This document shows positions 1 to 7,317 of a stretch of 8,066 bases of DNA, piece after piece. Position numbers and translations under genes: made by a program. The DNA lies in NCBI GenBank assembly GCA_041664945.1, contig JBAYJY010000201.1, positions 1 through 8,066 on the forward strand. Direction: 5' to 3'. Source of the DNA: JBAYJY01 sp041664945. GTDB lineage: Bacteria > UBP15 > UBA6099. The first letter of the stretch is position 1; each line of letters opens with the position of its first letter. The notes beneath the pieces were generated by a model, which ran no database searches, was not told the DNA's origin, and was given only the letters and a program-made list of their open reading frames with translations.

Positions 1-1
1 C

Positions 2-1318
2 AAATTCTTCAAACCGATTGCCGGCGCATGGAAAACAGATCTGATGGAGATAAAGCAGGATGACCTCGCTGTTAATGAGCAGACTGTGAATGTGCCGGCC
101 GGCCCGTTCTCGACCGAATCGTTCGGCGTGTCGCTAAAGGGCGCCGCGCAGAAGAACTCCAAGCCGGTTTCGCTCGGGCGCGAAATTGAGCCGTTCCAGC
201 CTGTGGGCGCCAGGTGGTGGCGGCAAAATGTAGGATCAGCGCCGCTCGGATTTTTGCCGCTTAGTCTGCATTTCACTCCTGACACGATAGCAGTAAAGAA
301 CGGAGAAGCATCGCGCGTGAAGCTTGCGGTGGCAAGCAGCTATATAGACGCGCCGTCGAAAGGCGAAGTTGTATTCGAAGCGCCGGCCGGGATAAATGTG
401 TCTCTGTCCAAGTCCAAGTACGACATTCCGGAGAACGAATTCGCGGAATACAGCCTGATGGTTTCTGCGGACGCGGGAACAAAGACCGGAATATATCATG
501 TGCGCGCGATAGTCACTGAACCTTCAGGCCAGAAGATAGAGGACACGCTTGCGGTGCGGGTCGGAGCAGGACTGATATCGCTCGAAGGAGATTGGAAGTT
601 CAAGACCGGCAACAACAACGGTTGGAGCCGCTCGGAACTGGATGATGCGAAATGGCGAATAATGCCCGTGCCGGGAGTCTGGAACAAGAATGGAGTGAAG
701 GATTTTGTAGGATACGGCTGGTACCGCCGTTCCTTTGATGTTCCTGAGGATTGGCGGGGAAAATCGCTAACCATTGTGTTCAAGAACGGAATGGCCGAAA
801 ACAGCGATATATTTTTCAACGGGATGGAAGCGGGGGCCGCCGATCGGAACAGGGGAAGACGCAGGTTCGAGGTAAATGTGCCGGCTGAGTTGGTGAAGCC
901 GGGCGAAAAGAATCAGATGACGATACGGGTATACAACGCAATGGGCGAGGGCGGAATCAGCAGTCCGATTGTTTTGGGAACTGAAAGCGAATTCGCTCCG
1001 CAGTTTGAGGCAAAGCTTGCAACGGAGAAGGTTAAGGTCGCGGCAGGCGGCAAGGGAGCCATAAAATTGCGCATAAGCAATATGACAAATGAAAAGCTGC
1101 GCGGCGAAGTCTGGCTTACGAGCCCGCATGAGGCGTGGCGTCTGTTCAGCAGACACCGCGTTTCGTTCTCCGCTCCGCCGCTCGGAACCGCCGAGGTCGA
1201 GTATCCGGTCGCCGCTCCGGCAGACTTCACGCCCGGCGATTATTGGGCGATTTTCAAGGTGACGGCGAACGATAAGTTTGTTTTCTCAGACACTCTCGCT
1301 ATCACAGTAGGGAAATAG
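2..1318 (+). CDS. C-terminal part of a large multidomain carbohydrate-active protein, probably GH38 alpha-mannosidase-like (5' end outside window)
   Basis: The frame is open from base 2 without a stop, so the ATG at 44 is probably internal and the gene begins upstream of the window. The first ~45 visible residues (AWKTDLMEIKQDDL, then PAGPFSTESFGV) resemble the end of GH38 alpha-mannosidases, where an 'AWE.DLMEE' segment precedes a 'PFEIKTF' strand; this is recognition by eye. Counting from the ATG at 44, residues ~75-172 look like an Ig-like/NEW3-type beta-sandwich. Residues ~178-312 resemble the GH2 sugar-binding jelly roll (GDWKFK, then W213, GYGWYRRSFDVPEDW and FFNGMEAG). Residues ~318-424 form a last Ig-like sandwich. 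No catalytic residues are visible because the catalytic domain would lie upstream. The likely role is glycan hydrolysis or binding, exported or periplasmic, but no signal peptide can be seen. The gene ends with TAG. Alternative: a GH2-related or sialate esterase-like protein. Confidence 0.75.
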   Translation, partial: KFFKPIAGAWKTDLMEIKQDDLAVNEQTVNVPAGPFSTESFGVSLKGAAQKNSKPVSLGREIEPFQPVGARWWRQNVGSAPLGFLPLSLHFTPDTIAVKNGEASRVKLAVASSYIDAPSKGEVVFEAPAGINVSLSKSKYDIPENEFAEYSLMVSADAGTKTGIYHVRAIVTEPSGQKIEDTLAVRVGAGLISLEGDWKFKTGNNNGWSRSELDDAKWRIMPVPGVWNKNGVKDFVGYGWYRRSFDVPEDWRGKSLTIVFKNGMAENSDIFFNGMEAGAADRNRGRRRFEVNVPAELVKPGEKNQMTIRVYNAMGEGGISSPIVLGTESEFAPQFEAKLATEKVKVAAGGKGAIKLRISNMTNEKLRGEVWLTSPHEAWRLFSRHRVSFSAPPLGTAEVEYPVAAPADFTPGDYWAIFKVTANDKFVFSDTLAITVGK

Positions 1319-1326
1319 ACTGATTG

Positions 1327-1332
1327 TATAAT
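1327..1332 (+). promoter_or_regulatory. Possible -10 element (TATAAT) upstream of the cyclase gene
   Basis: A perfect TATAAT lies in the AT-rich gap between the mannosidase-like gene and the cyclase. No good -35 hexamer sits 16-18 bases upstream. Transcription from here would give a leader of about 85 bases carrying a small CAGC-GGAAAA-GCTG hairpin (1337-1350). A second weak possibility is TTGCAA at 1360-1365 with TATATT at 1386-1391, but its 20-base spacing is poor. The gap contains no visible gene. Confidence 0.25.
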
Positions 1333-1424
1333 ATTTCAGCGGAAAAGCTGTAATCGCTATTGCAAAAGAGATTAATTAGTCTATTTATATTAGATAAAGT
1401 TATCAAAATTCATTGGGGGCTGTC

Positions 1425-3473
1425 ATGAAAAAAGACGCTTCTGGCGTTTGTGAATCAGCATTGAAATTGAAAGAAAAAGAACTTGAAGTTTTATATCTGA
1501 TAGACAGTTTGCTCGACGAGGCGGAAGGACTGGACTCATTTTTGGATGAGTTGGCAGTCGAGTTGAAAAAGATAACAGGAGCGGGACACGTATTTATATT
1601 TTTATACGATAAAAGCGGAAAAAAACTGGAAAAGAGAGCGTGTGCCGGGTCAAAGAGTTGCGCGGCGTCGCTTCTTGCGGCTGATAAATCAGCGAAAAAG
1701 TGTTTGGACAGAAAAACAGAGGTGTATGTCGCGACCGGCAAGCCGGTTTCGCGAAAAGTGGGCGGTTTTTTTGCAATGCCGATGTTGCCGCACGACAGAA
1801 CGCTCGGAGCGGTTGTATGCGAGGTAGGACAAAAAGGTTTTGGCGATGAAGCGAAGCATCTGCTTCGCGCCGCTTTGCGACAGGCGGATTCCGCGATAGA
1901 AAATCTGGCGGCGAAGGAAGAATCGGCTCGCCGGATATCCGAATTGACGATGATCGCTGAACTGGACGCTGTACGGGATAGCTCGAACGATGCGAGGGAA
2001 ATTATGGCTCGCTCGCTTGATGTGATGGGACGCTATGTGCATATCGATCGCTCGGTTGCGGTGATAATTAATGACATAACCGGCCATACGGAGATTGTCG
2101 CGAAAGGCGGAGGCGCGAACATCGCGTGGGTGACTGATTCATGGCTGCTTGCGATAGCGCGCGATGCTATGGCAAAAAAGAAGGAGATCGCGATGCGCGT
2201 TGTAAATATGCGATGCGATGTGTTCGCGATGCCTGTAATATTGGGCGAAAAGGAAGTGTTCGGAGCGTTCGTTCTTGCGTCAAAAAAGACGTCGTTCGGC
2301 GAGAGGGAGGCAGCTCTTCTCAGGATAGCCGAATCGCAATTGGACACAGCTCTGGATCACGCGCGTCTGTTCGGCGATCTTGTGCGGAAGAATAAGGAAC
2401 TCGACCTGATTTACAGCATAGACAGAATACGTGACACGATGAAGAATCTGGACGAAATGCTTTCAGGGGTTCTGGCCAAGATAGTATCCACAATCGGAAC
2501 AGAGGCCGGTTTTATTATTTTGTATAATGACGACGGCGGCATGAGAGACCTGAAAATGCAGGGGAATATTTCAAGCCGCGGCGAGTCGGCGATAAAGCGA
2601 TTCAGCTACAGCGCGATCAAAACCGGCAATCATGTTTTTCTGAACGACGCCGGTTCCGGCATCCGGTCGCTTATCTGTGTGCCGCTGATATTGGAGACGC
2701 AATTGATAGGCACGTTCGGGATAATCAATCCTGTCGGGAAAAAGTATTTCGACACGGAGGACGAAAAACTGCTCGCGGCGGTGGCGAGTCAGGCGGACAC
2801 GGCGATATTCGAGGATTTGACAAAGCAAGAGATAAAAAGCGTATTCAAGCGTTATGTCAATGAAAAGGTAGTCGACAAGATGCTGAACGCGAACAAAGAG
2901 GAATTCCTGACCGGGCAAAGGCTGCGAATGTCTGTCTTGTTCGCCGATATGCGGGGATTCACGGCGATGTCTGAGCGGCTCGCGGACCCGGAGAAGCTTG
3001 TCGCGGTCATCAATGAATATCTGAGCGCGATGACGGACGAAGTGATGAAACACGACGGCACGCTCGATAAATTTGTCGGCGACGAAGTTATGGCGCTGTT
3101 CGGCGCGCCGCTGCATTATCCCAACCATGCCGCGGTAGCAGTCAGAACGGCTATTGCCATGCAGAAATCCATGGAACAGCTCAAGCGTAAGTGGAAGAGG
3201 GAAGGCAAGGAGCCGTGCAGCATCGGGATCGGCATAAATACCGGAGACATGGTGGCGGGCAACATAGGTTGCGATAAAGTTACAAGCTACACAGTGCTCG
3301 GCGACAATGTCAACCTCGGAGCCCGCCTTTGCGGCAATGCGAAGCCAAAACAGATTCTTATAGCTGAAAGCGTTTATAAAGATGCGAAAGAGCATTTCAA
3401 ATTCAATTTGCTGGAACCGATTAAAGTAAAAGGGAAAGCAAATCCGATAAATGTTTATGAAGTGATTTACTGA
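1425..3473 (+). CDS. Three-GAF class III adenylate/guanylate cyclase
   Basis: Predicted cytoplasmic signalling enzyme making a cyclic nucleotide, most likely cAMP from ATP. I chose the ATG at 1425 because GGGGG (1415-1419) lies 5 bases before it and can pair with anti-Shine-Dalgarno CCUCC through one G-U wobble; a TTG at 1413 adds four residues but has no ribosome site. From this ATG (682 aa), GAF-like domains lie at ~25-165, ~175-320 and ~325-465, joined by helical linkers. The cyclase domain is ~485-682. It has both metal aspartates (D508 in FADMRGFT, D553 in KFVGDEV), the purine-selecting pair K549 and T623 (SYTVLGDNVN), and transition-state N630 and R634 (NLGAR). The Lys/Thr pair is typical of class IIIb bacterial adenylate cyclases. 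No membrane segments or signal peptide are visible. The GAF ligands are unknown; the first has several cysteines (C73, C79, C93). It converges on the glycosyltransferase at 3499. Confidence 0.93.
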   Translation: MKKDASGVCESALKLKEKELEVLYLIDSLLDEAEGLDSFLDELAVELKKITGAGHVFIFLYDKSGKKLEKRACAGSKSCAASLLAADKSAKKCLDRKTEVYVATGKPVSRKVGGFFAMPMLPHDRTLGAVVCEVGQKGFGDEAKHLLRAALRQADSAIENLAAKEESARRISELTMIAELDAVRDSSNDAREIMARSLDVMGRYVHIDRSVAVIINDITGHTEIVAKGGGANIAWVTDSWLLAIARDAMAKKKEIAMRVVNMRCDVFAMPVILGEKEVFGAFVLASKKTSFGEREAALLRIAESQLDTALDHARLFGDLVRKNKELDLIYSIDRIRDTMKNLDEMLSGVLAKIVSTIGTEAGFIILYNDDGGMRDLKMQGNISSRGESAIKRFSYSAIKTGNHVFLNDAGSGIRSLICVPLILETQLIGTFGIINPVGKKYFDTEDEKLLAAVASQADTAIFEDLTKQEIKSVFKRYVNEKVVDKMLNANKEEFLTGQRLRMSVLFADMRGFTAMSERLADPEKLVAVINEYLSAMTDEVMKHDGTLDKFVGDEVMALFGAPLHYPNHAAVAVRTAIAMQKSMEQLKRKWKREGKEPCSIGIGINTGDMVAGNIGCDKVTSYTVLGDNVNLGARLCGNAKPKQILIAESVYKDAKEHFKFNLLEPIKVKGKANPINVYEVIY

Positions 3474-3482
3474 TAATTAAAC

Positions 3483-3510
3483 GTTTGGATTTTTGAAGTC
3501 AAACATTTTC
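3483..3510. terminator. Weak possible bidirectional terminator between convergent genes
   Basis: GTTTG (3483-3487) and CAAAC (3500-3504) form a 5-6 bp stem with a loop of about 11 bases, followed on the + strand by ATTTTC. It lies in the 25-base gap between the cyclase stop and the convergent glycosyltransferase stop and overlaps the end of the latter. The stem is AT-rich and weak and the T run is short, so support is mostly positional. Confidence 0.22.
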
Positions 3511-4611
3511 TATAACAGATAAAAAACCGCGCGACATGCGTTCTATTGTAAATTCGCGCGCGCGCTCAATGCCTTTTAACGCGAGCGATTCGCGAAGGGC
3601 GCAGTCGCTCAGAACGCGCTCTATGGCGGCGGCGATATTCTTCGCATCGGGGGGATCGACGGCCAATGCGGCTTCTCCGATCACTTCAGCAAGAGAAGAT
3701 GCCGCCGAGCAGACTACCGGGGCGCCGCAAGCCATAGCCTCAAGAGGCGGAAACCCGAATCCTTCATACAGCGAAGGATAAACGAAAAGAGCGGCGCCGC
3801 TTAATAGAGCAGCCAAGGAACCATCATCAACGAATCCAAGAAAATCGATTTTTTCATCGGCGCCGAGTTCCTTCGATAGTTTAACGAGGCGGGAATACTC
3901 GCCGGTTTTCTGGCCGCCGATGGCAAGAGTGTATTCATTTTTGAAGTTGTCCTGAAGAGACGCGTACGCGCGAATCAGCGAATCAACGTTTTTAGAAGCC
4001 CGCAGTTGGCCAACGTATAGGATGTATGGTTTTTTAATTCCATATCGCGCGGCCGTTATGCGTATCGTTTCGGCGTCGCGGACCGGGGCGAGCTCATCGC
4101 TTATGCCGAGAGGCGCTACGGTAATCGAGCCGGGCGGAATCCCGAATTCTCTTGCGACATCCTGTTTGGAAAATTCAGATATTGAGATAATGCGAGCCGC
4201 GCGCCTCAACGCGGCGAAAGCAGTCGCTCGAAAGTAGGCGTTTGTCAACGCGGCCGATCCAGAAAGCGAAGCGGGGAGCCGGAGAGGAATAAGATCGTTA
4301 ACAACTAAAACCACCGGGCATGGCGCGAGCATCGGCATCTTAAAGTAAGGAGAAAGAAAAACATCGATATTATTTGATTTGATTGCGCGCGGCAGAAGGA
4401 TCTGATCCCAGATTTGAGTGATGTCTTCTTTTATGATGACTTCGGAGACTCGCGGACCCGGAGGCGTGTATCGGCATCTCTGATTCATGAAAACTGCGAT
4501 ATCGATGTCGGGTCTGTTTGCGGCGGTCCATTCGATGAAATCGGCGAGATAACGTCCTATGCCGGTGCGTCCGGCGTTCTGGAATTCACGTCCGTCGATT
4601 CCGAGTTTCAT
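3499..4611 (-). CDS. GT4-family (GT-B fold) glycosyltransferase, mannosyltransferase-like
   Basis: Cytoplasmic or membrane-associated enzyme moving a sugar from a nucleotide-sugar donor to a growing glycan. The 370-residue length is normal for the family. The N-terminal half starts MKLGIDGREF and has the glycine-rich TGIGRYL loop (residues 16-22), as in WbaZ/MtfB-type mannosyltransferases. The C-terminal donor-binding half shows YVGQLRASKN (199-208), with phosphate-contact residues R204 and K207, and the E-x7-E signature EGFGFPPLEAMACG (E283, E291). The ATG at 4611 is preceded only by a weak GGA. It is the last gene of the minus-strand operon, 57 bases after the upstream glycosyltransferase. 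That gap holds a 6 bp inverted repeat (GCGGCC 4629-4634, GGCCGC 4659-4664). Donor and acceptor cannot be read from sequence; mannose is a guess from similarity. No transmembrane helix is evident. Confidence 0.93.
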   Translation of the reverse strand: MKLGIDGREFQNAGRTGIGRYLADFIEWTAANRPDIDIAVFMNQRCRYTPPGPRVSEVIIKEDITQIWDQILLPRAIKSNNIDVFLSPYFKMPMLAPCPVVLVVNDLIPLRLPASLSGSAALTNAYFRATAFAALRRAARIISISEFSKQDVAREFGIPPGSITVAPLGISDELAPVRDAETIRITAARYGIKKPYILYVGQLRASKNVDSLIRAYASLQDNFKNEYTLAIGGQKTGEYSRLVKLSKELGADEKIDFLGFVDDGSLAALLSGAALFVYPSLYEGFGFPPLEAMACGAPVVCSAASSLAEVIGEAALAVDPPDAKNIAAAIERVLSDCALRESLALKGIERAREFTIERMSRGFLSVIENV

Positions 4612-4668
4612 ATAATTGTCCGATATCAGCGGCCGCAGGCGTTAAGCCCGTGAATGGAGGCCGCGATG

Positions 4669-5790
4669 TTATTTGCCGCCAAGCATCTCGTCGTAAATAG
4701 CCATTACTGCTTCCGCGTGTTTCGGAATGGAGAATAGCAGTTCCGCGCGTTCGCGGGAAGCGGCTCCGATTTTTTGCCTGCGACTTGGTTCCGATGCGAG
4801 AGAAAGTATGGCTTCAGCCAAAGAGCCGGAGTCGGATGGCGGCACGAGCAGTCCCGTCTCGCCGTCTTCAATTATTTCCGGAACGCCGCCCGCGCGAGTG
4901 CCGATCACAGGTTTGCGGCATGCCATAGCTTCAATGACGACGCGTCCGAAGTGTTCGGCGATGCTTGGAAGAACAAAAAGGTCGAGAGCGTTCATTATCG
5001 CCGGAATGTCGTCTCTGTGTCCCGTGAAAACAATGCGATTCGCGGCCGCTGAAGCGAGAGCCTGTTTTTTGCAGTCTTCGAGCAGCGGTCCGTCTCCGAT
5101 TATAGCAAAGCGGATGTTCGAGCCGGAGAAACCGCGCGCTATGCGGTCCGCGGCTTCGATGAAATATTTGTGGCCCTTAAATGTAACCATGCGGCCGACG
5201 CCGCCGACAAGAATATCGCCGGGCGTCGCGCCGAGAGAAGCGCGAACAAGCGGATCGGCGTCCGACGGATAAAACGATTCGAGATCGACCGGGTTGTGCG
5301 CGGTTCTGACTTTTTCCGAAGCTCCGGGGAAACGAGCGAATTTTTTTCCTACGGAATCTGAATTAGTGAGAATGATTTTATAAAGATCGAAAATGGCGCG
5401 GTCGAGAATCGGGTCCCGATCCTGAATGCGGACATGCCAGACCGCGGGAATGGCGGCTCTCCGCGCGGCGAGGCCGGCGATCAGAGCGCCGCGCGCGGGA
5501 GTGTTGGAATGTATCAGACTGATTTCCGATTCATTTATAATATCGATCATGCTGTTGACGCCGTTTAGAACGCGTAACGGCGCCGCCGGGTGTTTGAGAG
5601 GCGGGATAGGCGCTATGCGCACTGGAATTCCTTGCGCGGCGGCAAACTCTTCGAGGTCTCCTTTTTCAGGCAGCGCGAGCGTCGGCGCATAACGCGCGCG
5701 GTCGAGTCCTCGAAGAAGAAGTTGCAGGCTTATCTCGCCTCCGCCGCGAACGCTTCCGAAATTAGAGAGGAAAAGTATATTATGAGCCAA
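4669..5790 (-). CDS. GT4-family (GT-B fold) glycosyltransferase, TTG start
   Basis: Predicted retaining glycosyltransferase of 373 residues acting on a cell-surface glycan. Starting at TTG 5790, the protein begins directly with the first Rossmann strand (AHNILFLSNFG) and the glycine-rich GGGE loop (16-19), as expected for GT4. The donor-binding half has GVGRMVTFKGH (R200, K205), IGDGP (231-235), and the E-x7-E signature EHFGRVVIEAMAC (E279, E287), followed by the usual GGVPEII and GETGLLVP segments. The longer frame back to 5883 adds 31 basic, non-family residues and overlaps the methyltransferase by 104 bases. The TTG start instead has GGGGG six bases upstream and overlaps the methyltransferase stop by 11 bases, which suggests translational coupling. 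It differs clearly from the downstream glycosyltransferase, so recent duplication is unlikely. The substrate is unknown. Confidence 0.92.
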   Translation of the reverse strand: MAHNILFLSNFGSVRGGGEISLQLLLRGLDRARYAPTLALPEKGDLEEFAAAQGIPVRIAPIPPLKHPAAPLRVLNGVNSMIDIINESEISLIHSNTPARGALIAGLAARRAAIPAVWHVRIQDRDPILDRAIFDLYKIILTNSDSVGKKFARFPGASEKVRTAHNPVDLESFYPSDADPLVRASLGATPGDILVGGVGRMVTFKGHKYFIEAADRIARGFSGSNIRFAIIGDGPLLEDCKKQALASAAANRIVFTGHRDDIPAIMNALDLFVLPSIAEHFGRVVIEAMACRKPVIGTRAGGVPEIIEDGETGLLVPPSDSGSLAEAILSLASEPSRRQKIGAASRERAELLFSIPKHAEAVMAIYDEMLGGK

Positions 5791-6709
5791 CTGAGGCCCC
5801 CGTTTTTTTCGCGTAAACAACCATCCTGTTTTGCATTCCAAACGCGACCGAAGCCGCCCATAGCGCGAGCGCCGCTCCGACAAAAATATATTTTTTTATG
5901 AATGAGCTTTTATTATTCATCGCTGACCTTATAAACATGCGCGGAGGCATCATACGTTTTTCAAACCGTATGGGAGTAAGCCCTTTTTGCTTCAGGAGTT
6001 TGAAAATCGATCGACGCGTGAAGCCGAGCCGGTGGCCGCCAGGGTGCGGGTTGAACCCGGCTCGGACCGGATAGTCGTAACGGCCGCCGGAGAGGCGGTA
6101 CAGAACATGAGCGGCGATTTTGAACAGTGATTCCTCGCGGGGCGTCTCGATGACCATCAGGCCGCTTGGCCGTAAAATGCGAGTCGCCTCGTTCAGCGTT
6201 TCAGATGGGTCGGCGAGATGCTCGATCAAGTCGAACATAGTCACCACATCGAAGGAGTTGGACTCGAAAGCGGCGTCTTCGAGTCGTCCGTTGAATATGT
6301 TCAGCGTGCGCGCTTTGTCGCCTACATATTTGTCAAATACCTTTTTGCTGATTTCAACGCCGGCGACTTGCCAGCCGCGCGCTTGCGCAACCTCGATCAT
6401 GTAACCAAAACTGCATCCGACATCGAGAAGCCGGCCGGGCAGCGCGAGTTCTTCTATCTTGGCCAGTTCACGGCCGCACCAGTCGCGGATGCTTGCGACT
6501 TCTTCGCGGTAAGTGTCCTCCGCCCAGTAATATTCCATATCCTTAATATCGAGTTCGTTGTATGGGACATCAACAAAACGAAGTCCGCACTCGCGGCATC
6601 GCAGAACACGGTAATTCCCAAGGTCGTACTCGACGGGGCATGCGCCGGAACGGCACACGCAACATTCATCGATATGGTCGGGATTCTTTTCTCTCGTTTT
6701 GTCAGTCAA
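5780..6709 (-). CDS. SAM-dependent methyltransferase with N-terminal zinc ribbon
   Basis: Predicted class I (Rossmann) methyltransferase of the Methyltransf_23 type often found in polysaccharide clusters, where it may methylate a sugar or a lipid-linked glycan. The start is TTG 6709: an in-frame TAA (6724-6722) lies just upstream and no in-frame ATG precedes the zinc ribbon. AGAGG sits 8 bases before the TTG. Residues 16-41 carry C16-x2-C19 and C38-x2-C41, a probable zinc ribbon. SAM-binding motif I is LLDVGCSFG (94-102), with V118-E119 as the acidic end of strand 2, FDVVTMFDLIEHL (153-165) as motifs II/post-II, and LRPSGLMVIETP (179-190) after that. A hydrophobic stretch at ~274-292 precedes VVYAKK; it may be a membrane anchor or the hydrophobic C-terminal part of the fold. 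It is the first gene of the operon and overlaps the next gene by 11 bases. The substrate is not identifiable. Confidence 0.92.
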   Translation of the reverse strand: MTDKTREKNPDHIDECCVCRSGACPVEYDLGNYRVLRCRECGLRFVDVPYNELDIKDMEYYWAEDTYREEVASIRDWCGRELAKIEELALPGRLLDVGCSFGYMIEVAQARGWQVAGVEISKKVFDKYVGDKARTLNIFNGRLEDAAFESNSFDVVTMFDLIEHLADPSETLNEATRILRPSGLMVIETPREESLFKIAAHVLYRLSGGRYDYPVRAGFNPHPGGHRLGFTRRSIFKLLKQKGLTPIRFEKRMMPPRMFIRSAMNNKSSFIKKYIFVGAALALWAASVAFGMQNRMVVYAKKTGASVGS

Positions 6710-6740
6710 AGGCGCCGCCTCTTAATCGCTGATTTTACAG

Positions 6741-6754
6741 CCGGCTTTTGCCGG
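6741..6754 (-). repeat. Perfect hairpin in the leader of the methyltransferase operon
   Basis: CCGGC and GCCGG form a perfect 5 bp stem with a 4-base loop (AAAA on the minus strand). It lies in the predicted 5' untranslated region, about 30 bases before the TTG start. There is no T run after it, so it is not an intrinsic terminator. It could stabilise the transcript or bind a regulator, but no function is shown. Confidence 0.4.
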
Positions 6755-6765
6755 AACATAATAAG

Positions 6766-6795
6766 ATTGTAATTTGTAATGCGCTTTCATTTCAA
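6766..6795 (-). promoter_or_regulatory. Predicted sigma70-type promoter for the glycan operon
   Basis: Read on the minus strand, TTGAAA (6795-6790) and TACAAT (6771-6766) are separated by 18 bases, each close to consensus. Transcription would start near 6759 and give a leader of about 50 bases containing the 6741-6754 hairpin. It is the only reasonable promoter upstream of the three closely packed minus-strand genes, and it is divergent from the HIT gene promoter. Confidence 0.5.
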
Positions 6796-6823
6796 CTGTC
6801 GCGGCGCTATCAGGCGCGAATTG

Positions 6824-6854
6824 TTGCATGATTACCGCTATTATCTGTTATAAT
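6824..6854 (+). promoter_or_regulatory. Predicted extended -10 promoter for the HIT gene
   Basis: TGTTATAAT (6846-6854) is a perfect extended -10 (TG, one base, TATAAT). A partial -35, TTGCAT (6824-6829), lies 19 bases upstream; this is long, but extended -10 promoters tolerate weak -35 contacts. The start would be near 6861, leaving a leader of about 25 bases before the ribosome site. Confidence 0.6.
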
Positions 6855-6872
6855 AAACACCGAAGTAATGAA

Positions 6873-6878
6873 AAGGAG
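6873..6878 (+). promoter_or_regulatory. Strong ribosome binding site that fixes the HIT start
   Basis: AAGGAG lies 7 bases before the ATG at 6886. It sits inside the longer frame beginning at the ATG at 6868, which has no ribosome site of its own. This supports 6886 as the true start. Confidence 0.85.
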
Positions 6879-6885
6879 AAAAGCC

Positions 6886-7302
6886 ATGGCGGACGAAAAC
6901 TGCATTTTTTGCAAGATTGTTTCAGGCGTTATTCCTACTGAGAAAATTGCGGAATCGGAAAACTGCATAGCGATACTCGACGCGTTTCCGGCGACGCGAG
7001 GCCATGCGCTTGTTATAACTCGCGAGCACCGCGCCGACCTTCTCGAAATGACTGATGACGAGCTCTGCGAGGCGTCGATGCTGATGCGTGATCTCGGCGC
7101 CGCGGTCAAACGGTCGATGAAATGCGAAGGAATCAATTTCATCAATAACCTGGGGGCCGCCGCCGGGCAGGTTGTCGCCCACGCGCATTTTCACATTTTG
7201 CCGCGATATGAAAATGACGGCGTAAACATGGCGTTCAATCAGTTGAAGTTAACGGACGATGAAAAGTCGGCGGTATTAAAAGCGGTCCGCGCCGAGTTGT
7301 GA
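6886..7302 (+). CDS. HIT-family (histidine triad) nucleotide hydrolase/transferase, HinT-like
   Basis: Small cytoplasmic protein of 138 residues, normal length for the HinT/PKCI branch, which typically removes groups from nucleoside phosphoramidates or hydrolyses AMP-linked substrates. The protein starts with ENCIFCKIVSGVIP; C6 and C9 are a typical zinc pair, with H48 and H99 as likely further ligands. The histidine triad is GQVVAHAHFHILPR (H99, H101, H103), and H101 should be the nucleotidylated nucleophile. FINNLGAAAGQ (85-95) matches the loop that contacts the nucleotide phosphate. The last ~30 residues are hydrophilic and helical. Start choice rests on the AAGGAG site at 6873-6878. It has its own extended -10 promoter. 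selD follows 96 bases downstream on the same strand and might be co-transcribed, but no functional link between them is known to me. The exact physiological substrate cannot be inferred. Confidence 0.95.
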   Translation: MADENCIFCKIVSGVIPTEKIAESENCIAILDAFPATRGHALVITREHRADLLEMTDDELCEASMLMRDLGAAVKRSMKCEGINFINNLGAAAGQVVAHAHFHILPRYENDGVNMAFNQLKLTDDEKSAVLKAVRAEL

Positions 7303-7317
7303 TTGTTGAAGCAGACA

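Noticed and set aside
1413..1424. TTG start for the cyclase, four codons upstream
   Set aside because: No ribosome site precedes it, and it overlaps the GGGGG run that serves the ATG at 1425.
2571..3395. Minus-strand open frame of 274 codons inside the cyclase gene
   Set aside because: It is antisense to conserved GAF and cyclase domains, is rich in Arg/His/Leu as shadow frames are, and shows no recognisable motif or ribosome site.
4629..4664. GC-rich inverted repeat (GCGGCC/GGCCGC) between the two glycosyltransferases as a terminator
   Set aside because: Six-bp arms 24 bases apart without a T run; such GC palindromes are common by chance here, and the downstream gene needs read-through.
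4727..5272. Plus-strand open frame of 181 codons inside the middle glycosyltransferase
   Set aside because: Antisense to the conserved donor-binding half; composition (Ser/Arg/Ala-rich) is typical of a shadow frame in GC-rich DNA.
5791..5883. 31-residue N-terminal extension of the middle glycosyltransferase
   Set aside because: It overlaps coding sequence of the methyltransferase by 104 bases and adds basic, non-family residues before the first Rossmann strand.
5830..5890. Definite transmembrane anchor at the C-terminus of the methyltransferase
   Set aside because: The hydrophobic stretch is short and precedes a VVYAKK strand seen in soluble relatives, so it may be part of the fold; kept only as a possibility.
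6218..6772. Plus-strand open frame of 184 codons over the methyltransferase
   Set aside because: Antisense to the SAM-binding domain and running into the divergent promoter region; no family motif.
6868..6885. ATG at 6868 as the HIT start
   Set aside because: The AAGGAG site lies inside this extension and is correctly spaced for the ATG at 6886.
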